Shown here: in pieces, positions 44,814 to 54,461 of the stretch
Numbering within the stretch: the first letter of the stretch is position 1
Layout of the letters: each line of letters starts with the position of its first letter
Source: Candidatus Obscuribacter phosphatis
Lineage (GTDB): Bacteria; Cyanobacteriota; Vampirovibrionia; Obscuribacterales; Obscuribacteraceae
NCBI GenBank assembly: GCA_001899315.1
Contig: MOYA01000001.1
Span: 1,254,272-1,318,271 of the forward strand
DNA length: 64,000 bases
Direction: 5' to 3'
Translations under genes and position numbers: made by a program
Notes under the pieces: model-generated
The model's input: the letters and a program-made list of their open reading frames with translations, nothing else
What the model was told of the DNA's origin: nothing
The model's database searches: none

Positions 44814-45689
44814 TCAGACTTTACCAGCCAAAGCGGCAGTCATGGCTGTCAGTCCCAGAACGGCATTTTTATACACTTTCATATTGATTTTGTCAGGGGT
44901 GTCGTCTTGATGATGGTAATAGGGATAGCGAAAAGGGGCAGTATCGGTGACCATTATGGCAGGATAGCCCATCTTCCAAAAGCTGGAATGATCTGAAAGC
45001 GAAATACCTCTTACCTCAGCAGGCGCAGCCAGGGCTGCACTCGGCGTGGTCTGGAAGAGTTGAAACTGTTTATGAGCTTCATCAAGAAAACTCTTTGACG
45101 ATAGGTCTGATATGAAGGCTAAGAAATTGCCGACATCGCTTAGTCCGAGCCGATGAGCGTCCACCTCTTCAGGATAGGACTGGGTCCCGGCACCGGCGGT
45201 GAAATAGCCGATGGTTTCGAGGCTGACCATGCCCTTAAGTTGGACCGCAGCTTCCTTTAGGGCGGTGGCATAGACCAGGCTGCCCATGCCTTCACCACCA
45301 AAATACATGGCTTCTTCGTTGGCGAAAGCGACAAAGCGTATGGTCAGCTCGGGCTTGTAGTCTTTCAGGTCGTGCAAGATTGCAAGCAGAGCCGCTATGC
45401 CGCTGGCATTGTCGTTAGCTCCAGGCGTGCCTATTTCGGTGTCATAATGAGCGCCGATAACCAGAGATTGCGGCGACGCACCAGGCACTACCGCTTCAAT
45501 ATTTTTGAAATTCTGACCGCGATACTGATAAGTATGCACTTCTACTTGAGCCAGTTTTCGTGCTTCTTGCTCTATATAGGCGGCGGCACTGTCGAGAGCC
45601 TCCGGCTTGCCGCTGTGTCTTTCGCCGATAGAAAGAGACAGGGTACGAATATGTTTGTCCAAGAGAGAAAGAAGAGATGTATCTTTCAA
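44814..45689 (-). CDS. M28-family metallopeptidase (aminopeptidase)
   Basis: A two-zinc exopeptidase of 291 residues. Zinc and catalytic residues are visible in VIGAHYDTE (His, Asp), GANDNASGIAAL (Asp), FVAFANEEAMYFGGEGMGS (Glu-Glu pair), LSDHSSFWKMGYPAIMVTDT and the late PYYHHQDD (His). There is no signal peptide, so it is probably cytoplasmic. The start is TTG 45689; an in-frame TAA lies three codons upstream and no ATG is available. It shares a transcript with the following unknown gene at 44192. Confidence 0.88.
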   Translation of the reverse strand: MKDTSLLSLLDKHIRTLSLSIGERHSGKPEALDSAAAYIEQEARKLAQVEVHTYQYRGQNFKNIEAVVPGASPQSLVIGAHYDTEIGTPGANDNASGIAALLAILHDLKDYKPELTIRFVAFANEEAMYFGGEGMGSLVYATALKEAAVQLKGMVSLETIGYFTAGAGTQSYPEEVDAHRLGLSDVGNFLAFISDLSSKSFLDEAHKQFQLFQTTPSAALAAPAEVRGISLSDHSSFWKMGYPAIMVTDTAPFRYPYYHHQDDTPDKINMKVYKNAVLGLTAMTAALAGKV

Positions 45690-45739
45690 GGCTGCTTACC
45701 GAGTGAAAATCAGAGAGATAGAGAAAGTATCAACCTATT

Positions 45740-46402
45740 TTAAAGGGTCAGCTCTTCTGAAGTGCGGTCGATTAGATGCTCAAGGGCAAGCAGGCTAAAG
45801 CGTTCAAAACGATCTTCGCTCAGTGCTTTGTTTTCTACGGTCCAAGAATTTTCGAAACCTTCCTTTATGAAAGACATGAGGGGGGCGAAGAGTGCTTCGT
45901 TCTGCGACAGCCCCATTACCTTTGAAGTGGGTAAAAGAAAAAAGTCGACCCTTTCACCCCGTCTTTCTTTGCTCTGGTCTTCACCTCTAATCACCAAAGA
46001 AAGCAGCGAGGTGGAAAAGCGGCTGCGAAAAAATTCTCTGGTCTTGATTGGTCGGCGCATGTGGTCAAATTCTGCTGTTTCCACCGTCGTGGTGGGCGCC
46101 TGCATCGAAATGGCTAGTGGCCCGCGTCCATTGGCTCGGGTCATTTCTTCGGCATAAGGTTCAAGCAGGTCATAAATGGCTTGCACCAGCCGCATAGACT
46201 CTTTTGCTGCGGGTTCCGGCTTTTGCGCTTGCTCACTAAGACGGGAATATTGCTCGGCTTTAGAAGATAGATAATCTAGATATTCAGGCTTGACTGAAAT
46301 AGATTTAATAGAGCGACTGGTCTTTTTGAAATTATCAAGAATATGACGGCTCAACCCCTGAGCTGTCACTGCACTTGCATTAACCTGTGATTTTGAGAAC
46401 AT
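45740..46402 (-). CDS. Unknown protein (220 residues)
   Basis: Not recognised. It begins MFSKSQVNASAVTAQG at ATG 46402 and is mainly helical. A charged centre (TVETAEFDHMRRPIKTREFF) and a hydrophobic strand (STSLLSLVIRGEDQS) are followed by DFFLLPTSKVMGLSQNEALF. No signal peptide, membrane helix or metal motif is seen. It lies 50 bp upstream of the M28 gene on the same strand. The reading frame has normal codon use for the window, which supports it being real. Confidence 0.65.
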   Translation of the reverse strand: MFSKSQVNASAVTAQGLSRHILDNFKKTSRSIKSISVKPEYLDYLSSKAEQYSRLSEQAQKPEPAAKESMRLVQAIYDLLEPYAEEMTRANGRGPLAISMQAPTTTVETAEFDHMRRPIKTREFFRSRFSTSLLSLVIRGEDQSKERRGERVDFFLLPTSKVMGLSQNEALFAPLMSFIKEGFENSWTVENKALSEDRFERFSLLALEHLIDRTSEELTL

Positions 46403-46517
46403 AACGCCAATCTCAAGCCGACTTTTAGATAGCCTTATTAAAGATAAAGGTATTCAAGAGATTGTAGTAGTTAAGTAATTATCAGAGCCTGGAAGATGGC
46501 TCTTTTATATCTCTTTA

Positions 46518-48191
46518 TTAGTCTAGCTCTAGACCCTGTGAGAGTCTTGTCTTTACCTTTTGGAAAAGAGCACGGTCTTTCTCTTTCTCTGCCTCAGAGC
46601 GCTTCTTAAGTGAATTGAGAGGCATCATCATTCTTTGGTTGCCTTTCAGCTTGTCCGCCTTTCTATCTAGAAAAGCCCAGTAAAGTCTCGTCACTGGACA
46701 ATTCTTAGCTGGGTCAAAACGGCAACCTTTGCAGTAGTCGCTCATTTTGTTGATATAAGCCGCTCCGCTTACATAGGGCTTAGTGGTCATCAATTCGCCC
46801 AGGGCGAAAGTGCCCATGGCAAGAACATTTGGTTCTACCACCCAGTCGTAGGCATCGCTATAGGCCACCCAAAACCAATCGGTTAATTCTCTTGGTTCGA
46901 TGTCCAGCAAGGTGGCTAAATTAGAGAGAATCATCAGCCGGGTTATATGGTGACTATAAGCTTCTTCCATAACGTCTTTGACAACGACATCAAGACAGTT
47001 CAGTCCCGACGGCGTACCCCAGAATGCCTGCGGTAAAGCTTCCTTGCTGGCTAAGTAATTTGGCGCGGCACCGCCGTCAATTGGCGCTAATGAGCCAGTG
47101 CTTTTTTCCTTACAAAGAGCATTGCCAAAGTCGCGGCCAAGCCACTTGCTATAGCCGGCATCACCTGGTTTCTCTCGGCATTCGACTGCTTTAATGTTTC
47201 TAAAGCCATCGGTCAAGGCATGCATTCCTCTGACATATTCGCGCCAGCCGATTACCTGTCTGATAAAGCCCTCTTTAGAGGCAAGTGGAATGTCCATTTC
47301 TAAGACTTCCTGCAAGATATCTTGAGGCAATATGCGCATTATATTGAGCAGTTGCGAAAGCCTGGTATGAAAGAGCCCGCTAGACTGTGTAGACATGGCG
47401 TCTTCATAAGGTCCGAAATGGGGCAGACATTCTTCTTTGGCGAAGCGCCATAGCTTTTCGGCGTCTTGGGCGGTGGCCGGCAGGGTCTCTAGATTGAGCT
47501 TGCCTGGATGATCGGCAAAATATTTCTCAATTAAATAGCCGACTTCTTCTGTCACCGCATTTGGTGCAAAGCTTGGTGCCGAGGGGGCGGCAGGGCTGCC
47601 TTTCCATGGCAAGCGGTTCTCGCTGTCAAAGCTGTATTTGCCGCCGATGGGTTTGTTTGCCTCCATGAGAATGCCGGTCTTTTGTCTAAGATGACGATAA
47701 AAGGCATCCATACGGAATTTACCGCTCTTGAAGACACCCTTGAGGTCCTCCAACTCGGTCAGCCAACCTTCGTGCCGCACCACCTGTAGTGCGCCGCTTG
47801 CTTGTAAACCGGCTAGGTCGCCGCGCAGTTCATATTCGGCCGCTTCCATCATGGTTATTTGCCCATATTTCTTGCTCATTTCCTTTAGGGCTTGGCTATA
47901 GTGACCACTGACAGCCATATGTTCGACGGCGATGCCTTGGCCGGCAAGTTCTAAGGCGAAGTTGCGCATATTGGCTAAGATTAGCGCCAATTTTTGCTTG
48001 TGGTAGGGGCGCAAAGATGGCTTCCAGGCATTTTCAATCAAGATGACACCGGCTTGCGAGGCCGGCAGCCGACTGAGCGGTCCAATTTTGCTTGTCACCT
48101 GGTCATAGGGCAGATAAAACCAAGTACGCTTGCTCTTGTAATCAATTTCTTTGCTTAGACCAGCCAGTTCGTTTTTGAAGAGCGACGTCAT
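46518..48191 (-). CDS. FeS-type photolyase/cryptochrome (PhrB-like)
   Basis: A deoxyribodipyrimidine photolyase-related protein of 557 residues, the FeS-BCP group that repairs (6-4) or CPD photoproducts with FAD and light. The C-terminal iron-sulfur cysteines occur in YCKGCRFDPAKNCPVTRLYW. The FAD region is recognised by FIRQVIGWREYVRGMH and the helical segment AYSHHITRLMILSNLATLL, with WFWVAYSDAYDWVVEPNVLAMG typical of the group. It is the last gene of a minus-strand run and lies 12 nt after a TPR gene. Confidence 0.9.
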   Translation of the reverse strand: MTSLFKNELAGLSKEIDYKSKRTWFYLPYDQVTSKIGPLSRLPASQAGVILIENAWKPSLRPYHKQKLALILANMRNFALELAGQGIAVEHMAVSGHYSQALKEMSKKYGQITMMEAAEYELRGDLAGLQASGALQVVRHEGWLTELEDLKGVFKSGKFRMDAFYRHLRQKTGILMEANKPIGGKYSFDSENRLPWKGSPAAPSAPSFAPNAVTEEVGYLIEKYFADHPGKLNLETLPATAQDAEKLWRFAKEECLPHFGPYEDAMSTQSSGLFHTRLSQLLNIMRILPQDILQEVLEMDIPLASKEGFIRQVIGWREYVRGMHALTDGFRNIKAVECREKPGDAGYSKWLGRDFGNALCKEKSTGSLAPIDGGAAPNYLASKEALPQAFWGTPSGLNCLDVVVKDVMEEAYSHHITRLMILSNLATLLDIEPRELTDWFWVAYSDAYDWVVEPNVLAMGTFALGELMTTKPYVSGAAYINKMSDYCKGCRFDPAKNCPVTRLYWAFLDRKADKLKGNQRMMMPLNSLKKRSEAEKEKDRALFQKVKTRLSQGLELD

Positions 48192-48203
48192 AATATTCTC
48201 TAG

Positions 48204-48989
48204 TTAGTCTATTGAATTCTGCTCCTGACGACTGATTACTTTTCTAATCCTGCTTGCCTTCTTAGCCAAAATTTCAGAGGCTTTAGTGCGACCAGCTTGG
48301 GCTGTCATCTCAGAGAACATATCCATCATGTTAGCCACTTTTGGATGAAATGGTCCACGATTTAATTCGATGGTCTGCATGGCTGTGTAATAAATTTCTC
48401 TAGCCGAGTCGATATCGCCCAGTTCTACCAGTACTATCGACTTGACCATGAGACATTCGCCATAGATTAAAGTCTGCTTCAAGCCGCCGGCCTTTTCCAG
48501 GGCGTCGACGGCAATACTAATGTGGGCCATGGCTTCTTCATATTCTTGCTCTTCACAATAAATCAAAGCCAGTTGTTTGAGAGCTTTGGCTTTCTGCTCC
48601 ACCGGCGAAGTTTTCAACTTGTCGAGTAGACTGATTGCTCTCTTGTTATAGTCGATGGCCTGCTCTTTGCGCGCAGTCTTGCTATAGAGCAAAGCCAGCT
48701 CTATATAATCCATGGCTTGTTCGATACTTCTTGGGCGGTCGGCTTCGGCGGCGTCTAGATTGAGTGCTTTGGTGAGATACTCTTCCGCCTCTTTATATCT
48801 GCCTTGGCAGGCATAGGCTTTGCCTAGAGACAGATTGGCATCGGCAAGGCTGGGGGCAGGCAAGTTTTCTTTGCCGGCGAGCTCTAGAGCCGTATGGAAA
48901 TGTCTCACCGCCTGGCCAAAATAGCCCATATCGTAAGCCATGCGTCCTACTGCCATACGTGTGGCAAAGAGTTTTTCAGTTGTGGCCAT
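48204..48989 (-). CDS. TPR protein (261 residues)
   Basis: Five to six TPR units fill the soluble protein, for example MAYDMGYFGQAVRHFHTALEL, ANLSLGKAYACQGRYKEAEEYL and LALLYSKTARKEQAIDY. Spacing is close to the 34-42-residue TPR/kinesin-light-chain type. There is no export signal. The gene lies 12 nt before the photolyase start and about 100 bp after the methylase gene, all on the minus strand. A scaffold role is likely; the partner is unknown. Confidence 0.85.
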   Translation of the reverse strand: MATTEKLFATRMAVGRMAYDMGYFGQAVRHFHTALELAGKENLPAPSLADANLSLGKAYACQGRYKEAEEYLTKALNLDAAEADRPRSIEQAMDYIELALLYSKTARKEQAIDYNKRAISLLDKLKTSPVEQKAKALKQLALIYCEEQEYEEAMAHISIAVDALEKAGGLKQTLIYGECLMVKSIVLVELGDIDSAREIYYTAMQTIELNRGPFHPKVANMMDMFSEMTAQAGRTKASEILAKKASRIRKVISRQEQNSID

Positions 48990-49090
48990 GTCTCACCCAA
49001 AATAAAGACCCAGACCTAGATCTAGACCTGATTTGATATGTTTTGATCTGTCTGTGCCGGCAAAAAGCCCTCATTATTTTACTGCTTATC

Positions 49091-49963
49091 TTATTTGAGC
49101 GGATAATTGGCGATGAAAAGCTCGTTGCCGATCTTGCTCTCTCTGGTTACCGAGCAGTTATTCATGCCGTACTGCAGGCTCCAACCCTTGATATTGGCAA
49201 AGCGATAAAGTTTACGAACTTCCGGGCAGTCGTCATATGTTATGAGAAAGCGATGTTTGGTCTTTTGCAAGAGCGAAGCCAGTTTTTCGTGGTCGAAGGA
49301 ATGCAATGAACCATCTTTGCCATAGAGCTTAGAGGCGGTGTAATAGGGTGGGTCTAAGAAAATGAAGACATCGTCGCCAGGTGCTTTGATCAGGCTTTCA
49401 AAATCTAGGCAGGTGATGCGCACATTTTCTAGAGCGAGAGGCATTGGTTCCAGTCTCTCAATAGAAGAGAGGGTAAAGCGACTTTCAGCAGCACTGCGGC
49501 TGAAGCCACCAGCCCTGGTGGTACCTGAAAATGTCACTCTATTGAAGAAGAAAAACAAAAGGGCTTGCTTGTATGCATCTTTCTCTTCTCTTTGGCGAGC
49601 TTCAAGAAAGAAAGCTTTGGCTTGTTCGGCAGTCTTAAAACTTTGCAGAAGATTTTTTAGATCTCTCATTAGACGGCGACATTTTTTTTCGTCTTGTACA
49701 GTTAAATAGAAAGACGATAATTCTTCGAACTTATCATTGAGCCAATAACTTTCTGCCAAGCCCATGGAGCGGGCATGAAAGAATACACTGCCACCACCGA
49801 CCATGGCTTCTCTGTATTCGGCAACATGTCTGGGCAGATGCCGGCCAATAGCTTCAATAGCCTTTTGTTTGCCGCCCGGATAGCGCAGAGGCGAGCGAAA
49901 AAGCTTTTCTTCGCTGCGCGCCCTTTCGGGACTGATAATAAGAGACTGGTGAGCTTTACCCAT
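49091..49963 (-). CDS. DNA adenine N6-methyltransferase (Dam/D12 class)
   Basis: Class D12 adenine methylases bind SAM through FxGxG-like and DPPY motifs. Here LRYPGGKQKAIEAIGRHL is the family N-terminal motif, VGGGSVFFHARS the SAM loop and VFIFLDPPYYTASKLYG the catalytic DPPY. The C-terminal half has FLITYDDCPEVRKLY. The 290-residue length fits. No restriction enzyme gene is adjacent, so it looks like an orphan methylase, with a role in replication, repair or gene control possible. The target site cannot be read from the sequence. Confidence 0.9.
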   Translation of the reverse strand: MGKAHQSLIISPERARSEEKLFRSPLRYPGGKQKAIEAIGRHLPRHVAEYREAMVGGGSVFFHARSMGLAESYWLNDKFEELSSFYLTVQDEKKCRRLMRDLKNLLQSFKTAEQAKAFFLEARQREEKDAYKQALLFFFFNRVTFSGTTRAGGFSRSAAESRFTLSSIERLEPMPLALENVRITCLDFESLIKAPGDDVFIFLDPPYYTASKLYGKDGSLHSFDHEKLASLLQKTKHRFLITYDDCPEVRKLYRFANIKGWSLQYGMNNCSVTRESKIGNELFIANYPLK

Positions 49964-50002
49964 ATGACTATAATAAGCCCAGCCTGACTAAAAATAAAGC
50001 CG

Positions 50003-51175
50003 CTATTTCAGATCCAGCACTCTTACTTTCAAAACACCTTTCACGGCAGAGATTTCGTCAATCACCGCCTGCGGTGCTGGTTCCTGCAAATCAAGCAGAG
50101 TGCAAGCCACTTCTCCGCGCGAGCGGTTAAGCATATCAAGTATATTGATATTGGCATTCGAAACAGCCGCCGAAATACGTTCGATCATATGGGGAACGTT
50201 GGCATTGGCCACCAACATACGGTGGGCATTGCCTTGAGGTAGATGCATATCGGGGAAGTTGACCGAGTTCTTGATTTCGCCAAATTCTAGATAATTGCGC
50301 AGCTGATCAGCCACCATGATGGCGCAGTTCTCTTCCGCTTCGCTGGTCGAGGCACCAAGGTGGGGCAGGCTGATTACTTTGGGATGACCTTTCAATCTAT
50401 TAGATGGAAAATCGCAAACATAAGCGCGCACCTTGCCCGAATTAATCGCCTGCAAAATCGCTTCTTCGTCGGCTATGCCCGGACGGGCGAAATTTAAAAT
50501 GGTGATGCCGGTTTTGGCTTTGCCCAGACGTTTGCTGTCGATAAGATTGGTGGTCTCGGCAACAAGCGGCACATGCACTGTGACAAAGTCGGAGGAAGCA
50601 AGGACTTCGCTCATCGAACTCACCCCTTTTACATCTGAATGCAACTGCCAGGCATTGCTCACTGTGATGTGGGGATCGTAGCCTATAACTTTCATACCCA
50701 AGCTAAGGGCGGCATTGGCCACCTTGACGCCGATGGCGCCCAGACCTGCTACACCCAGGGTTCTACCGGCAAGCTCGATGCCGAGAAACTTCTTCTTCTC
50801 GCTTTCAACAATTTTGTCTATCTCTTCGTCGCTGCCGTTCAACTGTCTTGTAAAATCCCAGGCTTGTACGATATTGCGCGATGAGAGCAGCATCGCCGCC
50901 AGTACCAGTTCTTTAACGGCATTGGCATTGGCGCCCGGTGCATTGAAAACTGGTATGCCTAGTTTTGTGCAGCTGTCTACCGGTATATTGTTCACCCCGG
51001 CGCCGGCTCTGCCGACTGCTTTCAGTGTGGCTGGTAATTCTAGATTGTGCATATTGAATGACCTGAGCAAGAGAGCATCAGGTTTATTCATTTCGCTGGC
51101 AATTTCATAGCGATCGCGTGGGAAACGTTCTAAGCCCGCCACAGAGATATTGTTGAGGGTCTGAATCTTGAACAT
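50003..51175 (-). CDS. serA: D-3-phosphoglycerate dehydrogenase
   Basis: First step of serine synthesis: 3-phosphoglycerate plus NAD to 3-phosphohydroxypyruvate. The NAD motif is LGVAGLGAIGVKVA (GxGxxG), the catalytic region has LPHLGASTSEAEENCA, and a short C-terminal ACT-like segment follows (HRMLVANANVPHMIERISA). At 390 residues it is the compact form without the intervening domain. serC lies 27 nt upstream on the same strand, so both enzymes of the first two steps are made together. The phosphatase step (serB) is not in the window. Confidence 0.95.
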   Translation of the reverse strand: MFKIQTLNNISVAGLERFPRDRYEIASEMNKPDALLLRSFNMHNLELPATLKAVGRAGAGVNNIPVDSCTKLGIPVFNAPGANANAVKELVLAAMLLSSRNIVQAWDFTRQLNGSDEEIDKIVESEKKKFLGIELAGRTLGVAGLGAIGVKVANAALSLGMKVIGYDPHITVSNAWQLHSDVKGVSSMSEVLASSDFVTVHVPLVAETTNLIDSKRLGKAKTGITILNFARPGIADEEAILQAINSGKVRAYVCDFPSNRLKGHPKVISLPHLGASTSEAEENCAIMVADQLRNYLEFGEIKNSVNFPDMHLPQGNAHRMLVANANVPHMIERISAAVSNANINILDMLNRSRGEVACTLLDLQEPAPQAVIDEISAVKGVLKVRVLDLK

Positions 51176-51202
51176 TTTTTCTACTTTCTTAGCTTCTACT
51201 TC

Positions 51203-52312
51203 TTAGTTGATTGTTCGATCGAAGTCTTTGATAAATTGTGCTAGTTTTGCCACACCTTCAACCGGCATGGCGTTATAGATACTGGCACGCATACCGCCTA
51301 CGCTGCGGTGTCCGGCCAAGGTGAGCAAGCCGTTTTCTTTTGCTTCTTTGAGAAAGCGTTCTTCCAGCTTGGGATGTTTCTCCAGCACTTCTTTCTTGAA
51401 GACAAAGGGCACATTCATTTTGGAGCGACAGTGCTTTTCCACTCTATTTTCAAAATGAGCGGCGCCGTCAATGGCTTCATAAAGCAAGGCAGCTTTCTCT
51501 TGGTTGGTCTTTTGTATGGCTTTGATACCACCTATAGAAAGCAGCCATTTGAAAGTGAGTCCGGCAATGTACCAAGAATAGGTCGGCGGTGTGTTCACCA
51601 TCGACTCGGCTTTAGCCTGTTCGCTATAGTCGAAAATAGAAGGAGTGAGTGCACTTGTTTTGCCGAGCATGTCTTCTCTGACGATCACTATAGTTAGACC
51701 GGCCGGTCCGAAGTTCTTTTGGGCGCCTGCATAGACCAAGGCAAACTTGCTCACATCAATTGGTTTAGAAAGAATGCTGGATGAAACATCGACCACAAGC
51801 GGTATATCAACTGCCGGCACCTGATCGAATTCGACACCGTGGATGGTTTCATTGTCTGTATAGTGCAAATAGCAAGATTTGGGGCTCAGTTTCCAGCTAT
51901 CGAGAGCGGGAATATTATTGCCGTCGCCCTGGGCGGCAAGCGCAGCTTGACTGTACTTGCCAGCCTCTTCAAAGGCCTTTTGCGACCAGAAACCGGTGAC
52001 GACATAGTCGCAAGCAGCCCTTTGGCTGCCGCTCATCGGTGCCAGGTTGAGGGGAATGGCGGCAAACTGCCCCGAAGCACCACCTTGCAGAAAGAGCACT
52101 TTGTAATTGTCTGGAATCTCCATCAATTGACGCAGGGCTTTCTCTGCACTTTGGGCGATTTCACCGAATTCTTTAGATCGGTGACTCATTTCCATGACCG
52201 ACATGCCGGTACCTTTCCAGTCCAACATTTCAGCCTGTGCTTCCTTCAAGACCGCTTCGGGCAGAACACCCGGACCGGCGCTGAAGTTATAGGGGCGAGT
52301 TTGCTTAGTCAT
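51203..52312 (-). CDS. serC: Phosphoserine aminotransferase
   Basis: PLP enzyme converting 3-phosphohydroxypyruvate and glutamate to phosphoserine. It starts with the family motif YNFSAGPGVLPEAVL; FLQGGASGQFAAIPLNL binds PLP, and the Schiff-base lysine is in FALVYAGAQKNFGPAGLTIV. The 369-residue length is normal. It lies between the large TPR gene and serA with short gaps (24 and 27 nt), so the three probably share a transcript. Confidence 0.96.
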   Translation of the reverse strand: MTKQTRPYNFSAGPGVLPEAVLKEAQAEMLDWKGTGMSVMEMSHRSKEFGEIAQSAEKALRQLMEIPDNYKVLFLQGGASGQFAAIPLNLAPMSGSQRAACDYVVTGFWSQKAFEEAGKYSQAALAAQGDGNNIPALDSWKLSPKSCYLHYTDNETIHGVEFDQVPAVDIPLVVDVSSSILSKPIDVSKFALVYAGAQKNFGPAGLTIVIVREDMLGKTSALTPSIFDYSEQAKAESMVNTPPTYSWYIAGLTFKWLLSIGGIKAIQKTNQEKAALLYEAIDGAAHFENRVEKHCRSKMNVPFVFKKEVLEKHPKLEERFLKEAKENGLLTLAGHRSVGGMRASIYNAMPVEGVAKLAQFIKDFDRTIN

Positions 52313-52336
52313 TTTCTTTATTTGGCTTTTACCGAA

Positions 52337-54289
52337 TTAGCGTTTGCGGCTCTCTTTTTCTTTCAGCTTGAGAGCTTTCTCTTTCAGCTTGTCGGCATCT
52401 TTGGTCATTTTCTCTCTATCTTTGCTGGGCATATCGGTGCGCAGATTGAGGTAATAACCATATTGCTGCACTGCTTCCAAGAGAGTCTGGGAATTTGGAT
52501 TCTTCGACTTTTCTAGGGCACGTGCCAGGCCCAAATGGGCTTCTGCCAGGCTGGGATTGGTAGAGATGGCGCTTCTGTATTTTGATATGGCGCCGTCCCA
52601 CTGATTCTTTTTAGAGAGTTCGTTGGCTACTCTGGTATCGTCTGCCGAAGTAGTGCGGGCTTGGCTCACTTTATTGAGACCGGCTTGACCTCTTTCTTGC
52701 GAACCAGCCAAGCTCATGCCTTTCTTGTAGGCAGCTTCGGCATTGTCCAGATCTTTCACCATCAAAGCAATGTCGGCAACCGCATAGGTTTGCTTAGCAT
52801 CGTTTTGGTCAGCCAGCACGCCTTTGATCATGTCTTGTGCTTTCAGGAACTCACCTGCCGCCATGAGAGCTTCGGCATAGGCAATGCGCTCGCCATCATT
52901 GGTGGGCTGTGCCATCGAGGCCAGGTCTGGTTTGTTGCCCGATAGAGACATAAGCTTGGTCTTGGCCAATTGCAGTTCCATATCATTGGCATTGAGCTTG
53001 ATTGCTTCATCCAAAGTTTTGAGAGCGGCATCATAGTCGTTGGAAGCAAGCAAGGCTCCCACTGCTGCTTTTTGTGCCTTTTGATAAAGTGCTTGGCTGA
53101 GACCCTTGACCGCTTGCGCATTATTTGGGCTCATCGACAAGATAGTTTTGTAGTTCTTGATGGCATCATCCGGCTTTTCCAGCTTGAGGGTGATGTCGGC
53201 GATGCGCATGCGCAGGTCGAGGTTATAGGGTATCTGGGTTAGACCATTGCGCAGGTCTGCCAAAGCCAGTTCCAGGTCGCCTCTTTCTTGTCTGATATCG
53301 GCCATGCGAATGTAAGGCTCGGCATTTTCAGGTTTGATCAAGGTGGAGAGTTGATACTCTTTCAAGGCCGCCACTGAATTGCCCTGGGTCTGATAAGCCT
53401 GACCGAGCATCATTCTGGTCGGCCAGCTATTGGGGAACTGATAAAGCGAAATGTTCAGTTCCTTAATGGCATCATCGACATTACCTTGTTTCAAGAGGGT
53501 GCTGCCCAGACCGAAGTGAGCTGAAGAGTTGCCTGAATTGAGAGCAATAGCTTGTTGAAAATTCTGGGCCGCTTCCACCAGCGAGCCTTGATCTAGTTTG
53601 CACTGACCTAAAGAAGAATAGGCATAAGAATGTTGAGGGTCAAAATTGACCGCATTTCTAAATTCACTGGCCGCTTGATCCATTTTGCCTTGTTCTTTAT
53701 AGACACAGCCCAAGGCATAGTGAGCTTCGGCGGCCGCAGGTGAAAGTTGTACGGCGCGGTTGGCTAGGCTTTCGGCTTGAGCCAGATAGCTGTCTCTTTG
53801 TGAACGCACCGAGCCTGAGGATGATTGCAAGCGGTTCAATAGAACCGTCGCCTTACCGGCGTAAGCCACGGCATTATTTGGATCTGTAGCCAAGACTCGA
53901 TCGAAAAGATCCTCGGCTCCATCTAGTTTGAATTGCTTAGCCAGAGCCACACCCAAGCCTAAAGTGGCTTGCATGTCGGCGGGGTTATTGACCAGGGCGT
54001 CTCTGAAGGCGCCTTCGGCCTCGGCATATTTGCCTTGCGAAAGAAGTTTTTCGGCCGGCATTATGTCATGCTTGACTCGACCCGAGAGAACTTGTGAGCC
54101 GCCGTTTGTGCCCTGCGCTCCGGCTTGACTGCCGTTCTGACCGAGATTCTGGCCGGCTGAATAACTGCCATAAACAGGTGGCTGACTGCCCGGAAGCGGG
54201 ATGCCGGGAATTTGAGCAAGTACGCCCAAATTGGAAGACTGAACCAAGAGGCTCAGAGAAAGCATAAAATATGCAGGTTTGATTGTCAT
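52337..54289 (-). CDS. Exported TPR protein (650 residues)
   Basis: Starts at ATG 54289 with GAGGAGA nine bases upstream; the TTG two codons earlier is less likely. A signal peptide (KPAYFMLSLSLLVQSSNLGVLA) precedes a Gly/Gln/Ser-rich stretch, then at least ten TPR units, such as VAYAGKATVLLNRLQSS, AHYALGCVYKEQGKMDQAASEF and AYSSLGQCKLDQGSLVEAAQNF. The C-terminus is lysine-rich (MTKDADKLKEKALKLKEKES). It is probably a periplasmic or surface scaffold. It is the first gene of the serC/serA run. Confidence 0.87.
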   Translation of the reverse strand: MTIKPAYFMLSLSLLVQSSNLGVLAQIPGIPLPGSQPPVYGSYSAGQNLGQNGSQAGAQGTNGGSQVLSGRVKHDIMPAEKLLSQGKYAEAEGAFRDALVNNPADMQATLGLGVALAKQFKLDGAEDLFDRVLATDPNNAVAYAGKATVLLNRLQSSSGSVRSQRDSYLAQAESLANRAVQLSPAAAEAHYALGCVYKEQGKMDQAASEFRNAVNFDPQHSYAYSSLGQCKLDQGSLVEAAQNFQQAIALNSGNSSAHFGLGSTLLKQGNVDDAIKELNISLYQFPNSWPTRMMLGQAYQTQGNSVAALKEYQLSTLIKPENAEPYIRMADIRQERGDLELALADLRNGLTQIPYNLDLRMRIADITLKLEKPDDAIKNYKTILSMSPNNAQAVKGLSQALYQKAQKAAVGALLASNDYDAALKTLDEAIKLNANDMELQLAKTKLMSLSGNKPDLASMAQPTNDGERIAYAEALMAAGEFLKAQDMIKGVLADQNDAKQTYAVADIALMVKDLDNAEAAYKKGMSLAGSQERGQAGLNKVSQARTTSADDTRVANELSKKNQWDGAISKYRSAISTNPSLAEAHLGLARALEKSKNPNSQTLLEAVQQYGYYLNLRTDMPSKDREKMTKDADKLKEKALKLKEKESRKR

Positions 54290-54461
54290 GAGCAAAGATC
54301 TCCTCTAGCTGAGCCAAGGATACAGGTCTTTGCCTCTCAATTCGGCTTGGCTACCTTTGCTTTTTACAAATGCTTTCTAAAAGTGTTTCTAAAAATGTCC
54401 CTAAAAACGCCCTCTCACAATAGATGCAGAGCGGGCAATTTTGCCTGCAATTAGGCAATAG

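Noticed and set aside
46484..46509. Terminator after the photolyase gene
   Set aside because: The 6-bp stem AGAGCC/GGCTCT has its T run on the plus strand, where no gene ends, so it is wrongly oriented for the photolyase.
49091..49963. Restriction-modification system around the Dam-like methylase
   Set aside because: Neighbours are serA and a TPR gene; no endonuclease or specificity subunit is present.
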